Assembly (NCBI RefSeq): GCF_963677725.1
Contig: NZ_OY782507.1
Location: 248,001-312,000 of the forward strand
Source: an uncultured Cohaesibacter sp.
GTDB lineage: Bacteria; Pseudomonadota; Alphaproteobacteria; Rhizobiales; Cohaesibacteraceae
Direction of reading: 5' to 3'
Length of the DNA: 64,000 nucleotides
Each line of letters begins with the position of its first letter. Position 1 is the stretch's first letter. Under the pieces are notes generated by a model. That model was given only the letters and a program-made list of their open reading frames with translations. It was not told the origin of the DNA and searched no databases. Both the position numbers and the translations under genes were made by a program. Positions 36,428 to 47,174 of this stretch are shown here, in pieces.

Positions 36428-37888
36428 CTAACGCCGCCAGAAATTGAGGTTTAACGCGCCAAGCAAAACAATAATCTCGATCCGGCCAAGAACCATCGTA
36501 ACGATGAGGGCATATTTGATGATCAGATCCATTTCATAATAAGCAGGCCAGGCACCAACCTGACTCCAGCCCGATGTGTAAAGCGGGCCTATGTTGGAGA
36601 AGCTGGAAATAGCTGCAATCAGGCCACCATCAAAATGGCCGATGTCATAGGTGACCATACCGGCGACCACGGCGATCAAGAGCATCGAGAGCAGAAAAGA
36701 CGACCAGATTGCTTTGAGCAAATGCACGGTGAAGGGGCTGCGTCCGATCATTCCGCCGCGTACCGAGGAGGGATGAATGAGACGGCCAATTTCACTCATT
36801 GCCTGCAGGGTCATGGCTCCGATTCGATAGAGTTTCAAGCCACCAGCAGTTGAGAATGGCGTAGCGCCCACCAGTGCGACGCAAATCACCAGAAGGCTTG
36901 GCAAAACGGTGACATCGGCATGGCGCAGTTCAAAGCCCGTGGTTGAAATGAGCGAAATGGAGGCAAAGAAGCCCTGCTTAATGGCCGAAGATGGGGGCAG
37001 CACCGAAGAACTACCCGCCAGCCGGAACAACGTGATGGAATAGAGCAGGCCAAGCAGAAGCATCAAGCCCATCATCGCGTAGCTTTCTTTATGCTCGCGC
37101 AGCAGCTGGATTTTGCCCCTCACCGCCATGCGATGCCAGAGCACGCTGGATGCGCCGATGATCATGCCAAGGGCGATGAGCATTTCTGCCAGTCTGTTGT
37201 CATATTCCGCCAAGGTGCCGTCGATCGGCATAAAGCCGCCGGTCGAGAGAGTGGAAAAGGCAAGGCAGATTGCGTCAAATGGCGGGATGTCGACAATGAT
37301 CAACAACCAGGCAAGTGTCAGCGTCAAAACCGAATAGGTCGCCGCGATCTGGCGAACCACATAAATCAGTCTGCCTGCATCATCACCGAGATTGCGTTCG
37401 ATGATGCCGACCTGTTGATTTGGCAGACCGCCAATGCCGCTTGGAGCCAGGATCAACAGGAAGCTTAACAGCGTCAGCAATCCACCAAACCATTGCAGGA
37501 TTGCACGCCAGAAAATCAACGCTGTCGGGACATCGACTAGAGTGCGAAACATGGTCGAGCCGGTGGTGGTGAGACCGGATGCCGCCTCAAAAAGAGCGTC
37601 GATACCGCTCAATTGACCGGAAATGACGAACGGAAAGGCGCCTGCGGCGGGCAAACCAAACCATGCCAGTACACAGAGCAGAAAAGTCTGGGCGTTGACC
37701 AGTTCCTTTTTGTGGCCGCGCAGAGCGAAATAGACACCGCCTGAGAAAAAGCCAGTCAGGCCGGAGGTCAACAGAAACGAACCGGCAAGCTCACTATCCC
37801 CTGCACTCAGCGCGACCAAAGCCGTCGGCAACATCAGACCGCCAAGGGCGCCAAGCAAAATTGACAGGAAATAGAGGATTGCGATCAT
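36428..37888 (-). CDS. trkH: TrkH family potassium uptake channel
   Basis: 486 residues with about ten membrane segments. Selectivity-filter-like loops appear as ASGLTTTGSTMF, FSTLSTGGF, LISTTGF and FSNIGP, one per repeat of the four-fold SKT channel. It moves K+ across the inner membrane when gated by TrkA. It follows trkA with 21 bases between. Confidence 0.95.
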   Translation of the reverse strand: MIAILYFLSILLGALGGLMLPTALVALSAGDSELAGSFLLTSGLTGFFSGGVYFALRGHKKELVNAQTFLLCVLAWFGLPAAGAFPFVISGQLSGIDALFEAASGLTTTGSTMFRTLVDVPTALIFWRAILQWFGGLLTLLSFLLILAPSGIGGLPNQQVGIIERNLGDDAGRLIYVVRQIAATYSVLTLTLAWLLIIVDIPPFDAICLAFSTLSTGGFMPIDGTLAEYDNRLAEMLIALGMIIGASSVLWHRMAVRGKIQLLREHKESYAMMGLMLLLGLLYSITLFRLAGSSSVLPPSSAIKQGFFASISLISTTGFELRHADVTVLPSLLVICVALVGATPFSTAGGLKLYRIGAMTLQAMSEIGRLIHPSSVRGGMIGRSPFTVHLLKAIWSSFLLSMLLIAVVAGMVTYDIGHFDGGLIAAISSFSNIGPLYTSGWSQVGAWPAYYEMDLIIKYALIVTMVLGRIEIIVLLGALNLNFWRR

Positions 37889-37909
37889 GGGTCTCGGTTT
37901 CCGCCGGAA

Positions 37910-39286
37910 TCAGAAAAATTCGAAGCTGACGCGGAACAGCAGTTCCACCTGTTTGACCCGGTCGGCGAGCGCGAACAGGATCACCCGGTCACCGGCCTGA
38001 ATGGAGACGTCGCCATTGGGTGAGAGAACCTTGCCATTGCGATAAATGGCCCCTACCCGCACGCCATCGGGGAATTCTACGCTGCGCAAGGGGCGACCAA
38101 CCAGTGGAGAGGTTTCCAATGCCTCTGCCTCGATGCCTTCTGCGGCACCATCTTCCACTGCATGGACACCGCGAATTCGGCCACGGCGCATATGCTGCAG
38201 GATCTTGGAAATGGTGACTGAGCGTGGGTTTACATAGGAATCAATGCCGAGATCAAAGGCGAGATCTGGATAGTGGGAATCGTTGAGCAGGGCCATGGTG
38301 CGCTTGCAGCCCATGCGCTTTGCCATGGCGCAGGAGAGGATATTGACCTGATCGTTGTTTGTCAGCGCAATCAGGGTGTCGCTGTCACGAATATCGGCCT
38401 CTTTGAGGATATCGCGGTCCAGCGCGCTGCCCTGAAGGACAATGGTATCGCTGAAATCATTGGCGATTTTAATGGCGCGGTCGCGATTAAGTTCAATGAC
38501 CTTGGCGCGGGTGCGGCCTCGGCGTTCTTCAATGGCGAGGGCGACATAGCGGCCAATATTGCCGCCACCCGCAATGACGACACGGTTTGCCTGACCCTCT
38601 TCGTGGCCAAAAATGCTCAAGGTTCGCCAGACTTGCCCGCGGTCAACCACCACATAGGCCCGGTCGCCTGCCAGCATCTGATCTTCGGCATGGGGGACAA
38701 ACAGGGTTGCATTGCGGCGAATGCCAACCACGATGGCGTTCAGATCCGGGAAGAGTTCGGTCAACTGGCGCAGAGGCGTGTCAACGACCGGGCATTCTTC
38801 AGAACATTCAATGGCGATCATCAACACTTCGCCATCGGCAAAGCGGACGGTGTCTTCTGCTCCCGGCATTGCCATGCGCGAAAGCACCATCTCACCCACT
38901 TCAACCTCGGGCGAAATGATCACGTCGATCGGCAGATGCTCACGGGAGAAGAGATCCGCCCAGTGTTTTTCAAGATAGGACTGTGCCCGGACGCGAGCGA
39001 CTTTGGTCGGCACATTGAAGATCGAGTGGGCCACCTGACAGGCCACCATATTGACTTCGTCATACAGGGTGACGGCGATAATCATGTCCGCTTCATCCGC
39101 GCCGGCACGAGCCAAAACGTCCGGATGGGCGCCGTGGCCGACATATCCACGAACATCAAGGGAATCCCGAATAGCGGAAACCAAAGCCGGTGAGCTGTCG
39201 ATGACGGTCACATCATTCTGCTCGGATGCCAGATGCCGGGCGATGCCATAGCCAACCTGCCCCGCGCCGCAAATCACCACTTTCAT
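37910..39286 (-). CDS. trkA: Trk system regulatory protein TrkA
   Basis: 458 residues from the ATG at 39286. Two RCK units: N-terminal Rossmann motif GAGQVGYGIARHL and a second at about 232 (GGGNIGRYVALAIEE), each followed by a TrkA_C domain. It binds NAD(H) or nucleotides and gates TrkH from the cytoplasm. It lies downstream of ntrX, the conserved ntr-trk order of Rhizobiales. Confidence 0.96.
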   Translation of the reverse strand: MKVVICGAGQVGYGIARHLASEQNDVTVIDSSPALVSAIRDSLDVRGYVGHGAHPDVLARAGADEADMIIAVTLYDEVNMVACQVAHSIFNVPTKVARVRAQSYLEKHWADLFSREHLPIDVIISPEVEVGEMVLSRMAMPGAEDTVRFADGEVLMIAIECSEECPVVDTPLRQLTELFPDLNAIVVGIRRNATLFVPHAEDQMLAGDRAYVVVDRGQVWRTLSIFGHEEGQANRVVIAGGGNIGRYVALAIEERRGRTRAKVIELNRDRAIKIANDFSDTIVLQGSALDRDILKEADIRDSDTLIALTNNDQVNILSCAMAKRMGCKRTMALLNDSHYPDLAFDLGIDSYVNPRSVTISKILQHMRRGRIRGVHAVEDGAAEGIEAEALETSPLVGRPLRSVEFPDGVRVGAIYRNGKVLSPNGDVSIQAGDRVILFALADRVKQVELLFRVSFEFF

Positions 39287-39496
39287 ATCCAAATGCCTTC
39301 TTTTTGCTTTGCATGCCGGTGGGTGATCGTTGGGATGCCCCTGCCCGCCTGCATCACTTTCATCTTGCAATAAAGTTTGGTCGGACCCGCTTTATGGCAC
39401 ATTTTGCCATTTAGCCCAATCTCTTAAACGCATGCTAGATAGCAATTCCGCGCAAGGCAAAGGAAACCAAGCCTTATAACTCAAGACCGAAGCGGG

Positions 39497-40867
39497 TTAC
39501 ACAACGCCCAAACTCTTTAGTTTGCGGTGAAGAGCAGAGCGTTCCATGCCAACAAATTCGGCCGTTCTTGAAACATTGCCGCCAAAGCGCGCGATCTGGG
39601 CTTTGAGATATTCACGTTCGAACACCTCGCGCGCCTTTTTCAAAGGCAGCGACATAATCTGCTCGGCTGCTTCTCCACTGCCCGGGACACTGGGAGCCGT
39701 TTCGCCCACTTCGGATGGCAAAAGATCGGCGGTGATGATCGCTTCTTCATCGCCTTTTGTCAGAATCAGCAACCGTTCAATATTGTTGCGCAGCTGACGA
39801 ATGTTGCCCGGCCAGTCATGGGCCTGCAAAATAGCCATGGCATCCTCACCAATCCGGCGGGATGGCAGGCCTGCGGTGGCGGACAGAACTTCCATGAAAT
39901 GGAGCACCAATTCGGGAATGTCTTCGCGACGATCGGCCAAAGCGGGAACAGATAGGGGCACAACGTTGAGGCGGTGGAAGAGGTCTTCGCGGAAGACACC
40001 CTCCTCGACCATGTTTTGCATGTTGCGAGCAGTGGAGGAAATGACGCGAATATCCACCTGAACCGGCTTTTGTCCGCCAACGCGGATGAATTTGCTGGTC
40101 GTAAGAACACGCGTTAGTTTGCTCTGGATCTCCTGCGGCAGATCTGCGATTTCTTCGAAATAGATTGTGCCACCATGGGCTTCTTCCAGAACGCCGATTT
40201 CGCGCGGGCTGGTGCCATCCGCTTCCGTCCCGAAAAGGGCGATTTCCAATTCATCTGCATTGAAATGGATGGGCGAGAAAGCAACAAATGCGTTGTCGGC
40301 ACGGTGGGATTGCTGATGGATGCAGCGGGCGACCAGTTCCTTGCCAGAACCAGACTGGCCGGAAATGAGAACACGGCTGTTGGTCTGTGCGACCCGATTG
40401 ATGGTCTGGCGCAGATGGTTCATCACACTTGAGGAGCCAATCAGCTTGGTGGTGTCGCCGGAGCGCGATTTCAGATCCTTGACCTGCCGCTTCAGGGTGG
40501 ACGCTTCAAGGGCTCGTTCGGCGACGAGGATCAAGCGGTCGGCCTTGAATGGCTTTTCGATAAAGTCATAGGCCCCGCGTTTGATCGCGGCCACTGCGGT
40601 TTCAACACCGCCATGGCCGGAAATCATGACCACGGGCAATTCAGGATGCTTTTGCTTGATCACTGCGAGAAGCGCCAAACCGTCCAGTCTAGATCCTTGC
40701 AGCCAGATGTCGAGAAAAATCAAGGATGGCCGGCGACGCTCGATCAGTTCCAGCGCCTCGTCACTATGGGCGGCCATGCGGGTTTCATAGCCTTCGTCTT
40801 CCAGAAGTCCTGCTACAAGCTCTCGAATATCCACTTCATCATCAACAACGAGAATATCAGCTGACAT
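39497..40867 (-). CDS. ntrX: Response regulator NtrX
   Basis: 456 residues. The receiver domain (1-115) has the phospho-acceptor D in LIFLDIWLQGSRLDG; the AAA+ domain has Walker A ISGQSGSGKELVAR; the C-terminal Fis-type HTH ends GNVSRTAEFVGMERSALHRKL. The GAFTGA sigma-54 contact loop is absent: the equivalent stretch reads ALFGTEADGTSPREIG. ATG 40867 is preferred over 40873 because AAGGAG lies 7 bases before it and only one base before the other. The start overlaps the ntrY end region, so coupled. It regulates redox, nitrogen and envelope genes in alphaproteobacteria. Confidence 0.94.
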   Translation of the reverse strand: MSADILVVDDEVDIRELVAGLLEDEGYETRMAAHSDEALELIERRRPSLIFLDIWLQGSRLDGLALLAVIKQKHPELPVVMISGHGGVETAVAAIKRGAYDFIEKPFKADRLILVAERALEASTLKRQVKDLKSRSGDTTKLIGSSSVMNHLRQTINRVAQTNSRVLISGQSGSGKELVARCIHQQSHRADNAFVAFSPIHFNADELEIALFGTEADGTSPREIGVLEEAHGGTIYFEEIADLPQEIQSKLTRVLTTSKFIRVGGQKPVQVDIRVISSTARNMQNMVEEGVFREDLFHRLNVVPLSVPALADRREDIPELVLHFMEVLSATAGLPSRRIGEDAMAILQAHDWPGNIRQLRNNIERLLILTKGDEEAIITADLLPSEVGETAPSVPGSGEAAEQIMSLPLKKAREVFEREYLKAQIARFGGNVSRTAEFVGMERSALHRKLKSLGVV

Positions 40868-40869
40868 GG

Positions 40870-43224
40870 TCATTCTCCTTCACTTGTCTTGGTTGCAGGG
40901 CTGGTTGGCAGGCCCAGACCGGAATTGTGATTGGTTTCTGTTCCATCCATTCCGTCTTGATCCTGATATTCCGCGGTTTTTGGCACGCGCATCTCGATGC
41001 AGGCGCCGCTCGTGAAATCGGATACTTCCTGCGCATCGCGCAAATGAATGGAGCCACCATGCTCCTGCAAAATTTTTCGAACGATTGCCAAGCCAAGCCC
41101 GCTGCCCGATTCACGGGTTGTCATGTAAGGTTCCAGCAACATTTGCCGATTGGCGTTTGGCAAGCCAACGCCATTGTCGATGACCCGCACGCAATAGGCG
41201 TCGTTATCTTCGCATGCATTAACGGAAATCTTGCCTGATGCTGCGTCCGTATCGAGATGACGGCCAATGGCTTCCGTGGCATTCTTGACGACATTGGCGA
41301 CTGCCTGCGACAAGAGGCGTTGATCGAATGACCCTGGCATCTTTTCGGGAATATCTGTTGAAAATGAGATGTCCGGATTGGCCACTTCGATGAGGAAGAC
41401 CGACTGTTTGATCACTTCCGACAGATCGCCGGGTTCGAAAACCGGTTTTGGCATGCGGGCAAAGGAAGAGAATTCGTCGATCATCCGTCCAATATCGCCA
41501 ACCTGACGAACGATGGTGTTGACGCATTGATCGAAGACCTTGCGATCATCTTCATCGACCTTTTTGCCGTAGCGGCGTCTGAGGCGCTCTGCTGACAATT
41601 GGATCGGGGTCAGTGGGTTCTTGATTTCGTGGGCAATGCGGCGCGCCACGTCTGCCCAGGCTGCCGACCGTTGGGCAGAAACAAGATCGGTCACGTCATC
41701 CAGCGTCACGACATAGGAGTGGACATCCTCTTCGCTGCGCTCCGATGTAACGCGGACCCGAAGGGCATGCTCGATGCCATCGCGGACGATGGAAACCTGC
41801 TCTTCTTTATGTGCGCCAGTCTTGCTTTCGGCCCCTTCAACAAGCGGAGCAATTTCCGGCAGGACATCGCGCAAATCTTCGCCCAATAAATCGCTTTCAA
41901 CGATGCCCAGCAGTCCTTGCACGGATGGGTTGGCAAGAGTGATCAAGCCGGTTGCATCCACCCCGATAACACCTGCACTGACCCCTTGCAACATCGCCTC
42001 GGTAAAGCGGCGGCGGGCATCCATGGCATCGCGGGCGAGAATCAGTTCGTCCCGCTGAGAGCGCAATTCCGTTGTCATGGTGTTGAAGGTGTTGTTGAGG
42101 TTGTCAAAGTCCGATGAGCGTTGATCATTTGGCAATTGAACAAACAGATCGCCATTGCGGACTCGTTCTGCGGCAGCAATCAGCCGACGGATCGGTGAGA
42201 CGAGCGTGTTGGCAAAACCGATGGCAAACCAGGTGGTGGAGAGCAGGATGATCAAGCCTGCACCAATATACAGAATGGCAAAGGCGGTTTGAATGCTTGA
42301 ACGGCTTTCAAAGAATGCTTGATATTCCTGCACATTTTCCGTTGTCATGCGCAGGAAATTCGACACGACCGGATCAATGACACGCACGATAAACAAATAA
42401 GCGTCGCTAAATTCATCCAGCCGCATGATGCCTGCAACTAGGTTGGATTCTCCCAAAGAGATCAGAACCGGCTGGCTGCGGGCCTGTTCTAACAGGTCCT
42501 TGGTTGGCATGCGTGGGACAGGCTGATTGAGGCGACTGGGTGAGGCCATCATCTCATTGCCCTCGCCATCGACCACAAAGGCCGCCGGAATGCCTCGGAT
42601 GCGTGTCTGACGCGCAAAAATCGCTCGAAAACGGTCTTCTGCCAGCAGGAAATAGGGCTCGGCTTCATTCAAAGCACGGCCAATGCCGAGCAATTCGTTA
42701 CGCAATACGCGGGCATGTTCCTGATTATAAGCGTCAGCAACGGTCTTGGAGCTGTTGATGATGGCTAGGGTTCGTGACGAGAACCAGCGATCCAGACCCT
42801 GATCGAGTGTGATGGATGCGAATATGGCAACCAAAATGGTTGGTGCCGCAGCAACCAGCGCAAAGAGCCCCATCACCCGGATATGAAGTCCTGCGCCTGC
42901 CCGGCCCTTTTGGCGTGCCCACAGCATACGGCTGGCTTCCCAGCCAATCATCAGCGCCAGCAAAACCAGCATGACGCCATTGACCGCCATGGCGATGCCA
43001 ATCACCTGTTCGGTCGGTTGGATCGATGTCAGGCCCAACAAAATGACGAAAGACGCAACCCCGGACAGCACGGCCAGAATCACCATGATCAGGCCAGCAA
43101 TGCGCGACCAGCTGCGTTTGTCCGGCTGATTAAGGCTGGCATTGTTGTTGGCTGTCAGCGCGTCCAACGGATCGCGCCACAGGGAGGCTTTGGGTTTTGG
43201 TTCGCTTTGAGACATACTCGACAC
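40870..43224 (-). CDS. ntrY: Sensor histidine kinase NtrY
   Basis: 784 residues. Three membrane helices lie in the first 145 residues and a fourth at about 310-335 after a periplasmic region; then HAMP, PAS (about 395-500), the DHp box HEIKNPLTPIQLSAERL and an HATPase domain with GVGLPNANR and ESGSGLGLAIV. Membrane sensor that phosphorylates NtrX. Unusually large N-terminal membrane module, typical of NtrY. Confidence 0.95.
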   Translation of the reverse strand: MSSMSQSEPKPKASLWRDPLDALTANNNASLNQPDKRSWSRIAGLIMVILAVLSGVASFVILLGLTSIQPTEQVIGIAMAVNGVMLVLLALMIGWEASRMLWARQKGRAGAGLHIRVMGLFALVAAAPTILVAIFASITLDQGLDRWFSSRTLAIINSSKTVADAYNQEHARVLRNELLGIGRALNEAEPYFLLAEDRFRAIFARQTRIRGIPAAFVVDGEGNEMMASPSRLNQPVPRMPTKDLLEQARSQPVLISLGESNLVAGIMRLDEFSDAYLFIVRVIDPVVSNFLRMTTENVQEYQAFFESRSSIQTAFAILYIGAGLIILLSTTWFAIGFANTLVSPIRRLIAAAERVRNGDLFVQLPNDQRSSDFDNLNNTFNTMTTELRSQRDELILARDAMDARRRFTEAMLQGVSAGVIGVDATGLITLANPSVQGLLGIVESDLLGEDLRDVLPEIAPLVEGAESKTGAHKEEQVSIVRDGIEHALRVRVTSERSEEDVHSYVVTLDDVTDLVSAQRSAAWADVARRIAHEIKNPLTPIQLSAERLRRRYGKKVDEDDRKVFDQCVNTIVRQVGDIGRMIDEFSSFARMPKPVFEPGDLSEVIKQSVFLIEVANPDISFSTDIPEKMPGSFDQRLLSQAVANVVKNATEAIGRHLDTDAASGKISVNACEDNDAYCVRVIDNGVGLPNANRQMLLEPYMTTRESGSGLGLAIVRKILQEHGGSIHLRDAQEVSDFTSGACIEMRVPKTAEYQDQDGMDGTETNHNSGLGLPTSPATKTSEGE

Positions 43225-43394
43225 GCGCGACGTTTCCTTGGCAAAGGGCCTTGTCTTCCGAAGAAGCAGGCCCTTTCTATTCCTCTGATTTGTTGCCTAA
43301 ATGTGACAGGTCTTTGAGAGACTGTCTATGGTCAACAGAGAAACTGTGTCAGAAAAGTCACAGGCGATCTATGTCACGTCATATTCCTTATGCC

Positions 43395-44828
43395 CTATGC
43401 GCCTCTAACAACTTGAATTTCCAAGTCTTTTATTTTCTTGCGTAGTGTGTTGCGGTTCAGCCCCAGCAATTCGGCCGTTTTGATCTGATTGCCTTTGGTT
43501 GCTGCCAGTGAGGCGCAAATCAGTGGAAACTCGATTTCTCTTAGCAGGCGATGATAGAGGCCGGGAGGTGGAAGGCTGTCGCCATATTCTTTAAAGAGCT
43601 GCTCGAGATAGGATTCCATTGCGCTCGACAGATTCTGAACTTTTTGCTCGGGTTGAATTTCCGAGGTCAGGCTGATCTGGTTGAGCTCATTTTCGATCTG
43701 GACACTGGTAATGGTTTCCTGCGGATAAAGGGCCGCCAGACGGCGCACCAGATTTTCCAACTCGCGGACGTTGCCCGGCCAGCGATAACGCAGCATGACA
43801 TCGAGGGCTTCGGGCTGAAGCTGCTTGACGGGCAGGCCTTCGCGCTCGCCGATGGCAAAGAAGTGGCGGACCAGATCCTTGATGTCTTCGGAACGCTCAC
43901 GCAGAGGCGGCAGGCGCATCGGGACCACATTCAACCGGAAGAACAGGTCCTCACGGAATAGGCCCTGATGGATCAGAGACTGGAGGTCCTTGTTCGTTGC
44001 GGCAACTATGCGGACATTGGTCTTGATCGGCGTGCGCCCGCCAACGGTGGTATATTCGCCCTGCTGGAGCACGCGCAGCAATCGGGTCTGGGCTTCCATT
44101 GGCATGTCGCCGATTTCATCAAGGAACAAAGTGCCGCCTTCGGCCATTTCAAACTTGCCTGCCGAGCGACCATGGGCGCCGGTAAAGGAGCCTTTTTCGT
44201 GGCCGAATAGTTCGGATTCGATCAGATCCTTGGGAATGGCGGCCATGTTGATGGCGACAAACGGGCCTTTGCGACGCTTGCCGTAATCATGCAAAGCACG
44301 GGCAACCAGCTCCTTGCCGGTGCCGCTTTCGCCCGTGACCATGACGGTCAGGTCGTTCTGCATCAGGCGGGCCAGCATGCGATAGATGTCCTGCATGGCG
44401 GCAGAACGTCCAATCAGCGGGATATCCATGCCATCGTCTTCCGTGGCCTGCAGGCTGGGGCGAGGCTCCGACAGGGCGCGACCGGCAATGTTGATCAGCT
44501 CTTTGAGATCGAACGGCTTGGGCAGATATTCATAGGCCCCGCGTTCAGAGGCCTTGATGGCTGTCATGAAGGTATTCTGCGCGCTCATGACGATGACCGG
44601 AAGATGCGGCCGGGCTTTCTTGATGCGGGGTAGCACATCAAAGATATTCTCGTCGGGCATGACCACGTCGGTGATGACCAGATCGCCCTCACCTTGCGAA
44701 ATCCAGCTCCACAGGGTTGTGGCGTTGGAAGTCAGCCGCACCGTATAGCCTGCGCGTGACAGGGCCTGATTGAGCACTGTGCGAATGGCAGTGTCGTCGT
44801 CAGCAAGCAGGATTGTCCCTTTGCTCAT
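43395..44828 (-). CDS. ntrC: Nitrogen regulator NtrC
   Basis: 477 residues. Receiver domain with phospho-acceptor D in [11 protein letters not shown]; sigma-54 AAA+ domain with Walker [15 protein letters not shown] and the intact GSFTGA loop in [15 protein letters not shown]; Fis-type HTH at about 435-475 ([20 protein letters not shown]). Activates nitrogen-assimilation promoters with sigma-54 when phosphorylated by NtrB. 11 bases after ntrB. Confidence 0.97.
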   Translation of the reverse strand: MSKGTILLADDDTAIRTVLNQALSRAGYTVRLTSNATTLWSWISQGEGDLVITDVVMPDENIFDVLPRIKKARPHLPVIVMSAQNTFMTAIKASERGAYEYLPKPFDLKELINIAGRALSEPRPSLQATEDDGMDIPLIGRSAAMQDIYRMLARLMQNDLTVMVTGESGTGKELVARALHDYGKRRKGPFVAINMAAIPKDLIESELFGHEKGSFTGAHGRSAGKFEMAEGGTLFLDEIGDMPMEAQTRLLRVLQQGEYTTVGGRTPIKTNVRIVAATNKDLQSLIHQGLFREDLFFRLNVVPMRLPPLRERSEDIKDLVRHFFAIGEREGLPVKQLQPEALDVMLRYRWPGNVRELENLVRRLAALYPQETITSVQIENELNQISLTSEIQPEQKVQNLSSAMESYLEQLFKEYGDSLPPPGLYHRLLREIEFPLICASLAATKGNQIKTAELLGLNRNTLRKKIKDLEIQVVRGA

Positions 44829-44839
44829 GGTCCAAACTC

Positions 44840-45949
44840 CTATGAATGGCTTTCGTCGCTGGTGGGCAGCATGACGCGGAAAACGGTATGGCGGCCAGCG
44901 GTGTCAAACTCGATGACGCCACCATGGTCACCAATCAGTTTGGCAACCAGCGCCAATCCAAGGCCGGATCCGTTGGTCTTGGAGGTGACGAACGGATCAA
45001 ACAGGCAATCTTCGATTTCTTTCGGTATGCCGGGGCCGTTGTCCTTGACGCAGATTTCCAGTGGCAATGAGGTTTTTTCAGCCGATCCGGGCACTTGCAG
45101 GCGGATGCCCGGTCGAAAGGCCGTGGTCAACTCGATTTCGGGATCCTGCGTGTCCAGGATCGCTTCGGCGGCGTTTTTCACTAGGTTCAGGAAAACCTGC
45201 ACCAATTGATCCTTGTTGGCATGAACCGCTGGCAAGGATGGATCATATTGTTCCGTGATGCGGATCTTGTCGCCAAATTCTGCATGGGCGAGCTGCTTGA
45301 CCCGATCAAGAACCACATGAATATTGACCGCCTCCCGCTCAACCGGGCGCTGATCGGAAAAGACTTCCATTCGGTCGATGAGACGGACAATGCGGTCTGT
45401 TTCCTCGGTAATCAATTGCGTCAGGGCGCGGTCCGCGTCGGACACCGAGCTTTCCAGCAACTGGGCGGCGCCGCGGATGCCTGACAACGGATTTTTGACC
45501 TCGTGGCCCAGCATGGAGGCAAGGCCGGTGACGGATCGGGCTGAGTCTCTATGGGTCAGCTGGCGATCCATCTTGTCGGCAATGGAGCGTTCATGGAGCA
45601 TCACCACCACTTCTCCCGTGCGGTCTTGTACGGGGCCGGCATAGACATCAACCACCTTGTCAACGCCAATGCGCGGGTTGGAAATGTCGACACGATATTC
45701 ATTGACCGCAGCCAGACGGTCGCGGGCCTGTTCCACCAAAGCCAGAACGGGGCTACCAAATGGCAGCAAGTCTGACAGCTTGTGACGCGCCAGATAGGTG
45801 GCGCTTGACTGGAAAAAGAATTGCGCCATGTCGTTGGCAGCAATCACGAAACCTTCTTCGTTGACCATGATGACAGGGTGCGGCAAGGCGCTCATCATTG
45901 ACTGATAAGGCACTTCTGCCGGATCTGTGCTTATATGTCTCTCGCTCAT
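44840..45949 (-). CDS. ntrB: Nitrogen sensor kinase NtrB
   Basis: 369 residues, soluble. PAS domain (about 18-85), DHp box [21 protein letters not shown] box [12 protein letters not shown] and G box [13 protein letters not shown]. Kinase/phosphatase for NtrC, controlled by PII protein. It overlaps the dusB end by 4 bases (45946-45949), so dusB-ntrB-ntrC form one operon. Confidence 0.97.
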   Translation of the reverse strand: MSERHISTDPAEVPYQSMMSALPHPVIMVNEEGFVIAANDMAQFFFQSSATYLARHKLSDLLPFGSPVLALVEQARDRLAAVNEYRVDISNPRIGVDKVVDVYAGPVQDRTGEVVVMLHERSIADKMDRQLTHRDSARSVTGLASMLGHEVKNPLSGIRGAAQLLESSVSDADRALTQLITEETDRIVRLIDRMEVFSDQRPVEREAVNIHVVLDRVKQLAHAEFGDKIRITEQYDPSLPAVHANKDQLVQVFLNLVKNAAEAILDTQDPEIELTTAFRPGIRLQVPGSAEKTSLPLEICVKDNGPGIPKEIEDCLFDPFVTSKTNGSGLGLALVAKLIGDHGGVIEFDTAGRHTVFRVMLPTSDESHS

Positions 45950-46983
45950 GCAACCTGCCTCTCTGCAGCCACGCCGAAAAAGTCGCGCAAGCAGGTGCGG
46001 ACATCTTTCGGGTCGTCAGCTGTTAAAATTGTTTTCCGCATCTGTGCTGCGAGAGGGCCGTGAAGGTCCTTCTGCTCGCTTATATAATCCATGTACCAGC
46101 CAAGATGTTTGCGTGCGCAACGCACGCCAACCACATCGGGGTAATAGTCGATCATTCGGTCGTAATGCTCAGTCACCAAGGCGAGCAGCGAGTCGCCTTC
46201 GGGAGCCTTCTGACGCTTGCCTGTTTGAAGATAGTGGGCGATATAGCCGGGCAGCCAGGGGCGACCATAGGCCCCGCGCCCGATCATCAGCCCGTCCGCG
46301 CCGGACTGGCGCAGGATCTCCGGCGCATCTTCCTCATCGAGCACATCGCCATTTGCGATCAGTGGAATGGAGACCGCGTCTGCGACCGCTTTTATGGCGG
46401 ACCAGTCAGCCTTGCCTTTGTAAAACTGGTTGCGGGTACGGCCATGGACGGTGACCAAAGCCACGCCGTTCTGCTCGGCTCGCGACGCAAGTTCTGGTGC
46501 ATTCAGGCAATCAACATCCCAGCCAAGGCGCATTTTGACGGTGACGGGGACGGATACCGCTTTTATCACGGCGTCAATCAGGCTGAGCGCTTGATCGAGA
46601 TCGCGCATCAAAGCCGAGCCGGAATAGCCGGAAATCACCTTCTTTGCAGGGCAGCCCATATTGATGTCAATCAGCGAGGCCCCTGCCCCTTCGCTGATTT
46701 TGGCAGCTTCGGCCATCCAGTCCGGGCGGTTGCCTGCCAGCTGAACGGCATGGACGTCCATGCCCTGCCCTTCGGCGCGCAGGCGCATCTCTTCCTTGCC
46801 GATGGCAAACGCCTTGCTGGCGACCATTTCCGAAACCACAAGCCCTGCGCCGAATCTCCGGGCGATTTCCCGGAACGGCAAATCGGTGATGCCAGACATG
46901 GGTGCCAAAAAGACGGCATTGGGCACCGTTATCGCCCCAATGGACAAGGGGGAAGCGGCAGAATGGATGGGCGTGGTCGTCAT
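45946..46983 (-). CDS. dusB: tRNA-dihydrouridine synthase DusB
   Basis: 345 residues, FMN TIM barrel formerly called NifR3. Motifs: [13 protein letters not shown] at the N terminus, MGCPAKKV with the catalytic Cys, [20 protein letters not shown] and [12 protein letters not shown]. It reduces uridine in tRNA D-loops. First gene of the ntrBC operon, as in many alphaproteobacteria and enterics. Confidence 0.96.
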   Translation of the reverse strand: MTTTPIHSAASPLSIGAITVPNAVFLAPMSGITDLPFREIARRFGAGLVVSEMVASKAFAIGKEEMRLRAEGQGMDVHAVQLAGNRPDWMAEAAKISEGAGASLIDINMGCPAKKVISGYSGSALMRDLDQALSLIDAVIKAVSVPVTVKMRLGWDVDCLNAPELASRAEQNGVALVTVHGRTRNQFYKGKADWSAIKAVADAVSIPLIANGDVLDEEDAPEILRQSGADGLMIGRGAYGRPWLPGYIAHYLQTGKRQKAPEGDSLLALVTEHYDRMIDYYPDVVGVRCARKHLGWYMDYISEQKDLHGPLAAQMRKTILTADDPKDVRTCLRDFFGVAAERQVA

Positions 46984-47174
46984 AAAGCTCTCTTGTTACA
47001 AGCTACATTTAAAGTACAGTATAAAGATGCCTAATAAATGTGCAAGTTAATTCGATGGTCAATATTTGGTCATTCACACCCTTCATGCCAAAAAGCCAAC
47101 GAAAGTAGCTTGACCCTACGTTCAATATGCTGGAAAGCAGCAGGGAGATAATTAAAGCAGAAAAAGGCACCGAA

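Noticed and set aside
39392-39408. Possible sigma-54 promoter tggcac...ttgc
   Set aside because: Spacing between the two elements is two bases too short.
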